From NCBI GenBank assembly GCA_934130165.1, contig CAKOXO010000004.1:61937-125936 (forward strand): 64,000 bases of DNA, read 5' to 3'. Origin of the DNA: an uncultured Bacilli bacterium. Lineage in GTDB: Bacteria; Bacillota_I; Bacilli_A; RF39; UBA660. Position 1 is the stretch's first letter; each line of letters starts with the position of its first letter. The translations under genes were made by a program, and so were the position numbers. The notes under the pieces were generated by a model. That model worked only from the letters and a program-made list of their open reading frames with translations, was not told the origin of the DNA and did no database searches. Positions 1-8,537 of the stretch are shown in pieces.

Positions 1-480
1 TTCAAAGTAAGAAAGTTCATCATCTTTTATATTTTGCTTTTTTAATTCTTTGTAATTCTCATCGTATTCAAACTTTAATAGTTCCCCTAAAGTATCAAAT
101 TCATGGATTCCTCTAAGTTCTTCCCATGCATGCTCAAAAAAGCACCATTTATCACCCTTTTTATACACTAAAAATGAATGTGCAGAATAATTATTTACAT
201 AAGGCAAATTAACCATATGATAAAAAACTTTAATTTCATAATTATTATTAATAAACCATTCTCTTTCAAATTCAGTTTGATCAAAGCAATTACCTACTCC
301 CGTTTTTAAAATATCTTCAGTAGTAGATAGAATATATTTATCATACCAACAATCATTAAAATTAGTGGTATCTATTTTATATATTATTCCATCATTTCCA
401 AGATAACCATAACTAATATTTGTATTCATAAATTTTAATAACTCACCTGGTGTTTTTATATCTTTATATTCCATTTTCAT
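1..480 (-). CDS. transglutaminase-like (papain-fold) protein, 3' end cut by window
   Basis: The reading frame is open from an ATG at 480 down to the window edge, giving 160 visible residues. The start is preceded by AGGAG about six bases upstream and overlaps the TGA of the upstream membrane-protein gene (ATGA), so the two are probably translationally coupled. A Cys in GVGNCFDQ (about residue 65), a His in SAHSFLVY (about 101) and an acidic residue in WCFFEHAW (about 116) are arranged like the Cys-His-Asp/Glu triad of transglutaminase-like proteins. There is no signal peptide or membrane segment, so it is probably cytoplasmic. The substrate is unknown and could be a protein or peptide amide. 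The fold assignment rests on motif spacing only. The C-terminus lies outside the window. Confidence 0.55.
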   Translation of the reverse strand, partial: MKMEYKDIKTPGELLKFMNTNISYGYLGNDGIIYKIDTTNFNDCWYDKYILSTTEDILKTGVGNCFDQTEFEREWFINNNYEIKVFYHMVNLPYVNNYSAHSFLVYKKGDKWCFFEHAWEELRGIHEFDTLGELLKFEYDENYKELKKQNIKDDELSYFE

Positions 481-2222
481 AATTTTCTCCTACTTTCACT
501 TTCTACTTCTTTATCAAGGGATTCGTAAAACATATATATAATTATTGGAAAAGCTGTAAAAAATGGATATACATACCTAAGAATTGCTACAGGTGCTAGG
601 ATATCAGTACACAAATATAATAGTAATAATAGTAATGGTAAGAATAATTTATAGTTTTTCTTATACAATGTAAAAACTAAAACAAAAATAAATATCAATA
701 CATAAAATGACATATTCATTATTACATTTAAAATAATATTGTTCTGATATTTTGCATCCCTAACTAGTTTATAATAATTTTTATATAAATTACTTTTATT
801 ACTACAGTTATCGCTTCTAGAAAATGTATTATTGCTTGTATCTAGACAGTTTATTTCAATATATGTTTTCGCATTTTTATCTGGCAATTTGTCATTTAAA
901 TAGAAAAAACTATATACATTATTTACTATTGAATCAATAAATGTATTAGGATATTTCTTAAGTAAATTAAAATATAGCTTTAAATACTTAGATTTATCAT
1001 TTAATAACTCCTCTGTATTAAACTCACTTTTTATGGGATCAGAAATATGAGAATTATACTTTTCTAAGGCATTATTTTTATATAAACTTTCAATACTTTT
1101 TCTTTCTTCTTTGGTTAATTTTTCTTTATTGTATACCCTTCCAAATTGCTGAACTACAAAACTAAACATTTCTATTCTTGGACCATCTTCTATTTTTAAA
1201 ACATTGCTTAAAAATAAGTTATATGATTCAAATATAAATATAATAGATGAGAAAACAATAATTAACTTTTTATAATATTTTTTTAATACTACTAATACAA
1301 ATGGTATAAATAATAAAAATGCATAAAACATATTATTTCTAAATGATAATAGTAAAAAACACATAATAATAAATACTACTATATTTTTCTTATTATTTAA
1401 AAAAATTTCTGTATCTGTAGATAATTCTATTGTCTTAATTAACACTAGGTTAAATAATCCTGAAAATATAATATCCTTAGTTGTTGTAATTGCTAATACA
1501 CTATGTGTAGGTAAAAACATATATAATAATAAAAATATTAAATTATATTTTTTAGGAAATTTTTTCTTGTTTAAATAAATTAAGGTATATGAGAATATTA
1601 AAGTCATAATAATAATTTGAGATATACTATGAATTAATAATCCTATATTGTATGAAGAAAACAGTTTGTTTCCAGTAAATATTGTTACGTATAGGAAAAA
1701 GGTATGTATAACAGGATGATATTTTGTAACTAGATTAAACTTTAACATCCTAAGTTGGGTACCAGCATCATATGAGAAATTACCAGGATAAAAAGCTATT
1801 AATATCGGCAAATAAGAAAGAATCATTAATAACATCAATACTAGTAAGCTATACTTTTTTTCAAATAAAAATTCATAAAATTTATTACTATTAATATCTT
1901 CTTTTTTTACTATATTATATAGCTTCCAAGTAACAATAAAGATAGTAGGGGCCAATATTAAAATAGATATATATGTCATAATTTTATTTAGTGCTGCTGT
2001 ATCATTTAAATAACAATTATATCCTACTACTTGTGTCGATGAAAAAATAAGTGAAAATAAGAAACAAAAAATCATTTTTCTTCTATCATGATTATACAAT
2101 TTATAAATATAAAAATATTCTCCAATTATTAATACTATTTCCAGTAATAAATTATTAAATATTTTAAAGACTATTACTGATAAAATAGTAGTTATAAATA
2201 ATAATATTTTTTTGATATTCAT
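477..2222 (-). CDS. multispanning GT-C-like membrane protein, DUF6020 type
   Basis: This 581-residue protein has about a dozen hydrophobic segments. The first extracytoplasmic loop carries a YPGNFSYDAGTQ element followed by KYHPVIHT, a layout typical of DUF6020 proteins. Those are uncharacterised membrane proteins related to GT-C glycosyltransferases that use polyprenyl-phosphate sugars. A hydrophilic domain with Cys residues sits at about 350-480, and further membrane helices follow. I chose the ATG at 2222 because it has AGGTG eight bases upstream; an in-frame GTG at 2231 lies inside that site. A second family member lies at 26210-27697. The expected role is transfer of a sugar or other group to envelope polymers, but no substrate can be read from the sequence. 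Confidence 0.6.
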   Translation of the reverse strand: MNIKKILLFITTILSVIVFKIFNNLLLEIVLIIGEYFYIYKLYNHDRRKMIFCFLFSLIFSSTQVVGYNCYLNDTAALNKIMTYISILILAPTIFIVTWKLYNIVKKEDINSNKFYEFLFEKKYSLLVLMLLMILSYLPILIAFYPGNFSYDAGTQLRMLKFNLVTKYHPVIHTFFLYVTIFTGNKLFSSYNIGLLIHSISQIIIMTLIFSYTLIYLNKKKFPKKYNLIFLLLYMFLPTHSVLAITTTKDIIFSGLFNLVLIKTIELSTDTEIFLNNKKNIVVFIIMCFLLLSFRNNMFYAFLLFIPFVLVVLKKYYKKLIIVFSSIIFIFESYNLFLSNVLKIEDGPRIEMFSFVVQQFGRVYNKEKLTKEERKSIESLYKNNALEKYNSHISDPIKSEFNTEELLNDKSKYLKLYFNLLKKYPNTFIDSIVNNVYSFFYLNDKLPDKNAKTYIEINCLDTSNNTFSRSDNCSNKSNLYKNYYKLVRDAKYQNNIILNVIMNMSFYVLIFIFVLVFTLYKKNYKLFLPLLLLLLYLCTDILAPVAILRYVYPFFTAFPIIIYMFYESLDKEVESESRRKL

Positions 2223-2252
2223 AAAATGCACCTACTTTTCTACAAATGTAAC

Positions 2253-3249
2253 TTATCCATTTTCTTCTAATAATAAATCAAAGTCTGATTTATATAATTT
2301 ATCCTGCCTTATTCTGTACTTTTCAAATTCAGTTAATGCTTTATCACAAGCAATTTCATGAGATATTTTTCCGGCATCTTTTAATATATCTCTATTATCA
2401 AGTAATAAATATTTATCTATTAAATTAACCCAATCTTCCATTGTCATTGGAATATGTCTTCTAGCTCTGTTTTCCGCTAATTCTAAGAAAGCACTTACAA
2501 TTTTCTCTAAATCTTTTATTTCATCTTTTGATAAATAATTTTTAGCTATTAGAACATCAGATTCCATTATTTTACCATTAGGAAAATTTTTCCAAGTAGT
2601 AATCCGAATTAGCTCTATTATATATAATTTCAGCAGCAGTCTGATTAGATACCGCGAAATTCATTTTATTCTGCACTTTTTTAAAAAAATTAATTGATAT
2701 TGGAGACTTTTGATCATAATCTATGCTTGTTGCATAAATATCAGTAATTTTTTGGTAAAATCTTCTTTCTGATAATCTTATTTCTCTAATTTCTTCTAAT
2801 AATTTTTCAAAGTAATCTTTATCAATGAATGAACCATTTTTCATTCTTTCTTTGTCTAATACATATCCTTGAATAGTAAATGTTTTCAGTACATTTGTTG
2901 CCCATCTTCTAAATTGTGTAGCTTTTAATGAATTCACTCTATAACCAACTGATATTATTGCATCTAAATTGTAAAATTCAATATTTCTTTTAACATTTCT
3001 ATTTCCCTCTTTTTGAACTAATTCCATTTTGGAATAAGTTGAACTTTTATCTAATTCATTTTCATTATATATATTTATAAGATGCTTTGCTATTGCAGGC
3101 TGTTCAACATCAAATAATTCTGCCATAGCTTTTTGTGTCATCCATAAAGTCTCGTTTTCATACCTAACTTGAATACCTTTATCTTTTTCTTGAAGTTTAA
3201 ATGTAATAAACTCTTCCGCGCTACTTCTTATAACCAAATCTTTTGCCAT
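2253..3249 (-). pseudogene. rhuM: RhuM-family protein, frameshifted
   Basis: Two adjacent frames encode the N-terminal two thirds and the C-terminal third of one RhuM-family (virulence RhuM/Fic-associated) protein. The first frame runs through ETLWMTQKAMAELFDV, FRRWATNVLK and MNFAVSNQTAAEIIYNRA and stops at 2578. The second begins MESDVLIAKNYLSKDE and includes RRHIPMTMEDWVNLID. Skipping one T in the TTTT run at 2583-2586 reads KFPNGKIMESDV straight across the junction, so the break is a single-base insertion. The 5' part starts at ATG 3249 behind AAGGAG. The family's function is poorly known; members occur in accessory DNA and often near toxin or restriction genes. The lesion could be a true mutation, an assembly error, or less likely a programmed +1 shift. 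Confidence 0.8.
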
Positions 3250-3288
3250 CTCTATCATCTCCTTCTAAATAATTTAATTAACTACTTC

Positions 3289-3323
3289 ATAATAAACGTA
3301 TAACTATTAAGAATGTTTATTAT
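3289..3323. repeat. 9-bp perfect inverted repeat, possible operator or weak hairpin
   Basis: ATAATAAAC at 3289-3297 is repeated in inverse at 3315-3323 with 17 bases between. It lies in the gap between the HAD gene and rhuM and has no T-run on either side. It may be an operator for the rhuM promoter rather than a terminator, but it could be chance in AT-rich DNA. Confidence 0.3.
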
Positions 3324-3365
3324 GGATATATAATCTTCTTATAAAGCAATTAGCATAAATTTATA

Positions 3366-3962
3366 TTATATATTTATTATTTTATAAAAAATTTCTTTTA
3401 TATTTTCGCCTGTTACTTGATAAGCGTTAATGCCAAGTTGTTTTGCTCCATTTACATTCTTTTGATTATCATCAAAAAATATTATATTATCTGCTTCACA
3501 ATTAAGTGCATCAATCACTTGTAAATAAATATCGCTAGAGGGTTTTATACATTTAATTTCATATGATAAAAATAAGTAATCAAAATTTATTTTTTTAATT
3601 TGTTCTTCATATCTTTTGTAATCCATTAGCCTAAGATTAGATAATAGTCCAACTTTATATCCTTTATTTTTTAATTCATTTATAATTTCCATAGTTTCAT
3701 CATATAAAGAATTATCTAAACTATTATATATTTCATAAAATTGATTAATTGATAAATCACTTTTACAAAACTTTAATAATGCTTCAACATGTTCGTCATC
3801 TGTGGCAAGCCCCATATGAGCTTTTAATACTAAATCATCACCCCACCAATATTGTAAAAATTCATCATATGAAATTTTACAATTTAATTTATTATACAAA
3901 CCATAATCATCTAAAGATTTTGCTAAAACATTTCCAAGATCAAATAAAAATATTCTATCCAT
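3366..3962 (-). CDS. HAD-superfamily hydrolase, subfamily IA
   Basis: This 198-residue protein begins with FDLGNVL, where Asp8 is the expected phosphorylated nucleophile. As in the YihX group, the usual second Asp of motif I is replaced. Motif II is LLSNLR (about 110), the motif III lysine lies near KPSSDIY, and motif IV is FFDDNQKN (about 163). These give a small phosphatase for phosphorylated metabolites, with a helical cap between motifs I and II. The ATG follows GAGGT and lies two bases after the stop of the upstream kinase gene, so it is the last gene of a three-gene unit with two P-loop proteins. The substrate is unknown, though coupling to two small-molecule kinases suggests salvage or repair. 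Confidence 0.75.
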   Translation of the reverse strand: MDRIFLFDLGNVLAKSLDDYGLYNKLNCKISYDEFLQYWWGDDLVLKAHMGLATDDEHVEALLKFCKSDLSINQFYEIYNSLDNSLYDETMEIINELKNKGYKVGLLSNLRLMDYKRYEEQIKKINFDYLFLSYEIKCIKPSSDIYLQVIDALNCEADNIIFFDDNQKNVNGAKQLGINAYQVTGENIKEIFYKIINI

Positions 3963-3964
3963 AA

Positions 3965-4522
3965 TTATACCTCAATATTGCTTTCTATATATTTATAAAT
4001 ATCATTATATGTTTCATATCTATCTAATGAAGTATCAAAATAACAAATATTATTTAAAATACATTCATTATAAAGATTTATACTATTATTAATCGTTTCT
4101 TTTGAAATAGATAAAAGATCTTCCTCACTGTATCCATAAGTCCAATCAAGATTAATATCATGTTCTAATATTTTATTTTTCAATTCTTCAGCAGAAATTT
4201 CTTTACATCCAATACCAATTATTAAAGAATTTTTAAATATTTCTTTAGCATTTTTAATTAAAATATCAGCTGAATCAATAACATAATAAATATTTCTTTT
4301 TAAATGTATATTGTTTTCATTAATTATAAAGTTTATAAATTTACAAAAATCTTTATTCTCAATTGTATTTTCTACTTTATATCCAAGTTCAGGATATATA
4401 TTAATGAAAGCATTTCTAATGCTATCACCACTCATATAATTAAAATTATATTTTGCACACAATATAGATGCTAATGTAGATTTTCCAACTCTAGATGATC
4501 CAATTATTATTATATTTTTCAT
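3965..4522 (-). CDS. P-loop nucleotide/small-molecule kinase-like protein (second of tandem pair)
   Basis: This 185-residue protein starts MKNIIIIGSSRVGKSTLA, whose GSSRVGKS is a Walker A loop at residues 8-15. The size and overall plan resemble adenylate-kinase-like small-molecule kinases. A Walker-B-like stretch, YYVIDSADILI, lies near 100. The start has AAGGAG upstream and overlaps the TGA of the preceding paralogue by four bases. The two proteins share length, the N-terminal Walker loop, a Trp-Thr element near 130 and an FDTSLDRY or IDTSYNRE segment near the C-terminus, so they are tandem duplicates. The substrate is unknown. The HAD phosphatase follows two bases downstream. Confidence 0.65.
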   Translation of the reverse strand: MKNIIIIGSSRVGKSTLASILCAKYNFNYMSGDSIRNAFINIYPELGYKVENTIENKDFCKFINFIINENNIHLKRNIYYVIDSADILIKNAKEIFKNSLIIGIGCKEISAEELKNKILEHDINLDWTYGYSEEDLLSISKETINNSINLYNECILNNICYFDTSLDRYETYNDIYKYIESNIEV

Positions 4523-5082
4523 ATATTCTCCTTTATTTCATTTAGCAATTCATTAAAAATACTTTCTCTGTTATAAGATGTATCAATATATTTCATATTA
4601 TATTTTTTACATTGTTCTATTATTTGATTTTCAAATTCTTTTGCTTTTTTTATATGATTTAATAAATTTTCATTTGTTCTTTTTGAAGTCCATTGATTTT
4701 CATCATCATAATATCTACAATTATTAAATATTTCCTCAACAGTCAAACTAGAATTCACAAAATAATAAACTATAGTATTTGATAAATCAAAATAATTAAT
4801 TAAATCCACTGGCATTATTGAATCTGAATTAATTATATAACTATATTCATTTCCTAATCTACTTTTATTTTTTTGAAGTAATATATTGATAAATTGAGAT
4901 AATTTATTATCTTTCAAATAATCATGAGTAAAACCAATCTGAATATCATCAAAAGTGCTTTGTAATGCCGAAATAATAGCATCAACTTCTATAATTTGAT
5001 AATTTTCTAGTTCTTTTTGTAATAATTTAGAAAATGTAGTTTTACCTGTTCTACAAGTTCCAAGTATCATTATATTTTTCAT
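4519..5082 (-). CDS. P-loop nucleotide/small-molecule kinase-like protein (first of tandem pair)
   Basis: This 187-residue protein begins MKNIMILGTCRTGKTTFS, with Walker A GTCRTGKT. I chose the ATG at 5082 because AGAAGGA lies just upstream and the product then aligns with its paralogue from residue 1. An in-frame ATG at 5112 has no ribosome binding site. The middle contains YSYIINSDSIMPVDL, equivalent to the possible Walker B region of the second copy. The C-terminus has KYIDTSYNRE, seen as FDTSLDRYE in the neighbour. The ATGA overlap with the next gene implies coupling. The family resembles adenylate-kinase-like kinases, but no specific acceptor can be named. Confidence 0.65.
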   Translation of the reverse strand: MKNIMILGTCRTGKTTFSKLLQKELENYQIIEVDAIISALQSTFDDIQIGFTHDYLKDNKLSQFINILLQKNKSRLGNEYSYIINSDSIMPVDLINYFDLSNTIVYYFVNSSLTVEEIFNNCRYYDDENQWTSKRTNENLLNHIKKAKEFENQIIEQCKKYNMKYIDTSYNRESIFNELLNEIKENI

Positions 5083-5294
5083 ATTTTTCCTTCTTTCAAA
5101 ACATGCTTTCATAATTTATATTTATTATTAACTCTACAACACATACAATCTTATATAGTATGAGAAAACATATTCTCCACAAACAACCTCCACAATATTT
5201 TTTCAAAAAACAATAAAAATATCAATTTTTTATCGTTTTTTCACCATTTTTTGGTCCCTACTGAATAGTTGATTTTTTCTTTATTTATAAGGGT

Positions 5295-6494
5295 TTATCG
5301 CCTATTTAATACTAAACAACACTCCACGTGATACGTATTTGGAAACATATCATATGGTGTTACATCTTCTATTTCATAACAATCATTTAATAAAGATAAA
5401 TCTCTTGCCATTGTAATAGGATCACAAGAAATATAAATTATATTTTCAGCTTTTATTTTCTTTAGTGTATCAATTACTCTTTTATGTAATCCTGAGCGTG
5501 GTGGATCTACAATAATGGTATCAATGTTATTATTACATATTGCATCTAGTTTTTCTTCTACCTTTCCCAAAATAAGTTTGACATTTTTTATGTTATTTAA
5601 TCTTACATTTTCTTCTGCAGATATTACCGCATCTTCTACTACCTCTATTCCTATAACGTTTTCTACTATATCAGAAATATAGATTCCAATAGTTCCTGAA
5701 CCACAATATAAATCTAAAACATTTTTACTATTTTTATTTATAATAATACTTTTTATATCATCATAAAGCCTAGTTGCAATATCATAGTTAACTTGAAAAA
5801 AAGTATTTTTTCTAATGATATATTTCTTACTACCTATATATGAATTTATATAATCTTTTTTAGTAATACACTTATTATTAATTATTAAGCAATCACTAAC
5901 TTTTAGTAATGATTCGTAGTTTTTAACAGCACCATCTATTATAAGCATAACCTCATCAGTTTTATTACCAAGTTTAATTGTAATTTTTTCTAAATTAGGT
6001 TCTTCTTTTATATACTGTTTTAATAGTTTTAAAATATCATTTATTTTTTTATTAAGTAATAAGCATTCGTCTATTTCTACTAATTCATTTGTCCCATTTT
6101 GATAAAAACCCAACTTATTATTTTTTACATGTAAAACAACCTTGTTACGATAATTAAAATTATTTAACTTTACTAAATCATTAATTGCTATATTTCTTTT
6201 TAAAAACTTACCTAAAATATTTTCGAGTTTATCCTTTTTAAATGAGATTTGCTTATTTATTGACATATGTTCAATACTACATCCACCACATAAGTTATAA
6301 TACTTACATTTTGGTACTACCCTATCCTTACTTTTACTAATTAAATTAGTAACTATAGCTTCATTATACTTTTTATTTTCCTTTATAATTTTTATATCAA
6401 CCATTTCATTATCTAATGCATTTTCTACAAATGTAATTTTCCCATCCATATAAGAAATTCCTCTTCCATAATGATCTAATCTTTCTACTTTCAT
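5295..6494 (-). CDS. rlmD: 23S rRNA (uracil-5-)-methyltransferase RlmD/RlmCD (TrmA family)
   Basis: This 399-residue enzyme uses SAM to methylate C5 of uridine in 23S rRNA. An N-terminal TRAM-like RNA-binding domain (1-55) is followed by iron-sulfur cysteines in CKYYNLCGGC (about 63-72). The C-terminal Rossmann methyltransferase domain has DLYCGSGTIG (SAM binding), DPPRSGL and the nucleophile loop YISCDP (about 360). In Firmicutes one paralogue often methylates both U747 and U1939 (RlmCD), and I cannot say which applies here. I start at ATG 6494, five bases after GGTGA; an in-frame ATG at 6506 overlaps that site. The gene is divergent from the germination operon and appears monocistronic. Confidence 0.9.
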   Translation of the reverse strand: MKVERLDHYGRGISYMDGKITFVENALDNEMVDIKIIKENKKYNEAIVTNLISKSKDRVVPKCKYYNLCGGCSIEHMSINKQISFKKDKLENILGKFLKRNIAINDLVKLNNFNYRNKVVLHVKNNKLGFYQNGTNELVEIDECLLLNKKINDILKLLKQYIKEEPNLEKITIKLGNKTDEVMLIIDGAVKNYESLLKVSDCLIINNKCITKKDYINSYIGSKKYIIRKNTFFQVNYDIATRLYDDIKSIIINKNSKNVLDLYCGSGTIGIYISDIVENVIGIEVVEDAVISAEENVRLNNIKNVKLILGKVEEKLDAICNNNIDTIIVDPPRSGLHKRVIDTLKKIKAENIIYISCDPITMARDLSLLNDCYEIEDVTPYDMFPNTYHVECCLVLNRR

Positions 6495-6520
6495 ACTAAT
6501 CACCATCTAAATTAATTATA

Positions 6521-6549
6521 GCATATATTTCAGTATTCTTTCCATACTA
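6521..6549 (+). promoter_or_regulatory. candidate sigma-G promoter of the gerA operon
   Basis: GCATA (6521-6525) and CATACTA (6543-6549), separated by 17 bases, fit the Bacillus forespore sigma-G consensus (GMATR and CATNMTA). The site lies 16 bases upstream of the GerAA start. Germinant-receptor operons are known sigma-G targets in Bacillus. The match is by eye. Confidence 0.55.
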
Positions 6550-6564
6550 ACAATAGGTGAAGAT

Positions 6565-7974
6565 ATGAAAAATACTATAAAGATGATTAAAAAAAAATTA
6601 GGACCAAGTAAAGACTATATTTATAAAGAGATGATTGTAGATAAAACCTCTGTCTATTTAATATTTTCAGAGGTATTAACTAGTGGTGATAATGTTAATG
6701 AATACATTTTAAAAGGATTAGTTACATTATCAAAAAAAGAATTAAAAAAACTTGAAAACTACTTGCCAACTAATAATATTACAAAAATTAGTAAAGAAGA
6801 AATAACTGATTACATCAATAAAGGATTCGTAATATGTTTAGTAAATAAAGATATTTATGCAATAGAGATTAGGGCTAGTTTAGAAAGAGGTATTACTACA
6901 ATCGAAAGTGAATTATCAGTAAATGGTCCGAAAGATTCTTTTTCAGAAAATTTTAATACTAATTTAGGTCTTATTAGAAGACGTATTAAAAGTGATAACT
7001 TATGGTGGGATGAAGTAAATCTAGGCGATGGTTCTAAAACAAAAATTGGTGTTTTATATATGAAAGATATTGTAAATGATAATCTCCCTAAAGCTGTAAT
7101 TGACAGATTAAATAAAATTGATATTGATGGAATAATTGATTCAAATTATTTAAAGGATGAACTTGAGAGTGATAACAATAGCTTTTTTCCTACTATAATG
7201 TCAACAGAAAGACCTGATAAAGTAGCAATGGCACTATTAGAAGGAAAGGTTGCTATATTAGTTGATATGTCCTCATATATATTAATTTTACCTAACTTTT
7301 TTATAGACTATTTTAAAACTTGTGATGATTACTATCAAAAATCTATTAATACAACATTCATTAGAGTTATAAGAATTTTTGCATTTTTTATTTCAATTTT
7401 TATACCTGCTTATTATATTGCTGTAACAACATATAATCATGATGCAATACAGCTTCCACTTCTTTTACTACTCAAAGCTCAAAGAATGTCAGTTCCCTTC
7501 CCTGCTGTTGTTGAAGCTTTATTTATGATTATTTCATTTGAAATATTACGTGAAAGTGATATTAGAATGTCTTCAACCACTGGGAGTGCCATTTCTATAT
7601 TAGGAGGTATTATATTAGGTGATGCCGCTGTTAGTGCAGGAATTATGTCCCCTATTATGATAATAATAATTGCATTATCTTCTATTGCTGGATTTGTATT
7701 CACATCTATTGAACTTGTTAATGCTATTAGAATGTACCGAATTATATTTTTATTCTTAGCGTGTACTTTAGGACTATATGGAATATATTTGGGTGCCGTA
7801 TATTTGTTATATAAACTAATAACTATTAAATCATTTGATAAACCGTATTTAGCACCCTTTTCTCCATTCATCAAAACAGAATTTAAAGATGCTATAGTAA
7901 AAGCTAAAAACAAAGGAAAAAAATATAGAAATCCTTTACTATCAAAAAATAAATTAAGGGGTGAATATAAGTGA
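6565..7974 (+). CDS. gerAA: spore germination receptor subunit A (GerAA/GerBA/GerKA family)
   Basis: This 469-residue inner-spore-membrane protein is the A subunit of a germinant receptor. The hydrophilic N-terminal half includes FSENFNTNLGLIRRRI and a glycine-threonine-rich segment, then PTIMSTERPDK near 215. The C-terminal half has about five or six membrane helices. The family hallmark VPFPAVVEALFM occurs near 310, followed by ISFEILRE and GGIILGDAAV. The start has AGGTGAAGAT directly upstream. The downstream C-subunit-like gene begins in a GTGA overlap with this stop. Length and motifs are normal for the family, so this subunit looks intact even though its partners are reduced. Confidence 0.92.
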   Translation: MKNTIKMIKKKLGPSKDYIYKEMIVDKTSVYLIFSEVLTSGDNVNEYILKGLVTLSKKELKKLENYLPTNNITKISKEEITDYINKGFVICLVNKDIYAIEIRASLERGITTIESELSVNGPKDSFSENFNTNLGLIRRRIKSDNLWWDEVNLGDGSKTKIGVLYMKDIVNDNLPKAVIDRLNKIDIDGIIDSNYLKDELESDNNSFFPTIMSTERPDKVAMALLEGKVAILVDMSSYILILPNFFIDYFKTCDDYYQKSINTTFIRVIRIFAFFISIFIPAYYIAVTTYNHDAIQLPLLLLLKAQRMSVPFPAVVEALFMIISFEILRESDIRMSSTTGSAISILGGIILGDAAVSAGIMSPIMIIIIALSSIAGFVFTSIELVNAIRMYRIIFLFLACTLGLYGIYLGAVYLLYKLITIKSFDKPYLAPFSPFIKTEFKDAIVKAKNKGKKYRNPLLSKNKLRGEYK

Positions 7975-8537
7975 AAAAAGTATTTATAACAATATTTCTT
8001 ATAATATTCATTTTTGGTAGTAGTTCATATCAAGAACTTAATAAACTAGCTATTATAACTAACATAGGTATCTTAGAAGAAGAAGGACAATATAAAGTAA
8101 TATATCAAGAAATAATTCCCGAAAAAGAAAATAATAAAATAATGAAAAAATATAAATATTATGAAAATAAAAGTAATAATTTACAAAGTGCCTTTTCAAG
8201 GCTTAATGAAGATACAACTAAATATATATACTTGGATCATTTAGAAAATATTATTATTAAAACGAATGATAATAAAGTTTTTGATGAGTTAATAAACTAT
8301 TTTGATAAAGATATAGATAATTTTAATATTGTCCTTACTTACGATAATCTAGAAAAAATAATAAAATACAGTAATAATTATAAATATATTAATAGCCTAA
8401 TAGATAATAATGTCTCATTTAGAGAAATAAAAAAAGCAAATTTAGAAAATAAAAGAATTAAAGTACCGGTAATAAAGCTTAGTAATAATAATTTGTCTTT
8501 TTATAAATATATAAGGTTGGGTGATTTTAATGATTAA
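7971..8537 (+). CDS. gerAC: GerAC-like subunit, truncated to first domain, no lipobox Cys
   Basis: The protein has 188 residues, against about 370-400 for usual Ger(x)C lipoproteins. It has a hydrophobic N-terminal segment followed by SSSYQELNKLAIITNIGI, which aligns with the GCWDxxELNxLAIV start of mature GerAC. The lipid-acceptor Cys is absent and replaced by Ser. YKVIYQEIIPE, the LQSAFSRLNE helix and a KYIYLDHLENIII strand match domain 1. Domains 2 and 3 are missing. A GTG start sits at 7971, overlapping the gerAA stop. The frame ends inside the start of the gerAB-like gene, so the operon order A-C-B is kept. It may be a membrane-anchored minimal C subunit or a decaying gene. Confidence 0.7.
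   Translation: MKKVFITIFLIIFIFGSSSYQELNKLAIITNIGILEEEGQYKVIYQEIIPEKENNKIMKKYKYYENKSNNLQSAFSRLNEDTTKYIYLDHLENIIIKTNDNKVFDELINYFDKDIDNFNIVLTYDNLEKIIKYSNNYKYINSLIDNNVSFREIKKANLENKRIKVPVIKLSNNNLSFYKYIRLGDFND

Noticed and set aside
2578..2600. Programmed +1 frameshift in rhuM
   Set aside because: The TTT TCC TAA site is weakly compatible, but no stimulatory structure is visible and rhuM is not known to use recoding. A simple one-base insertion is more likely.
5151..5180. Nine-codon frame with GGAGG and GTG start before the kinase pair, resembling a leader peptide
   Set aside because: No attenuator hairpin, no run of a regulatory amino acid, and it is too short to tell from chance.
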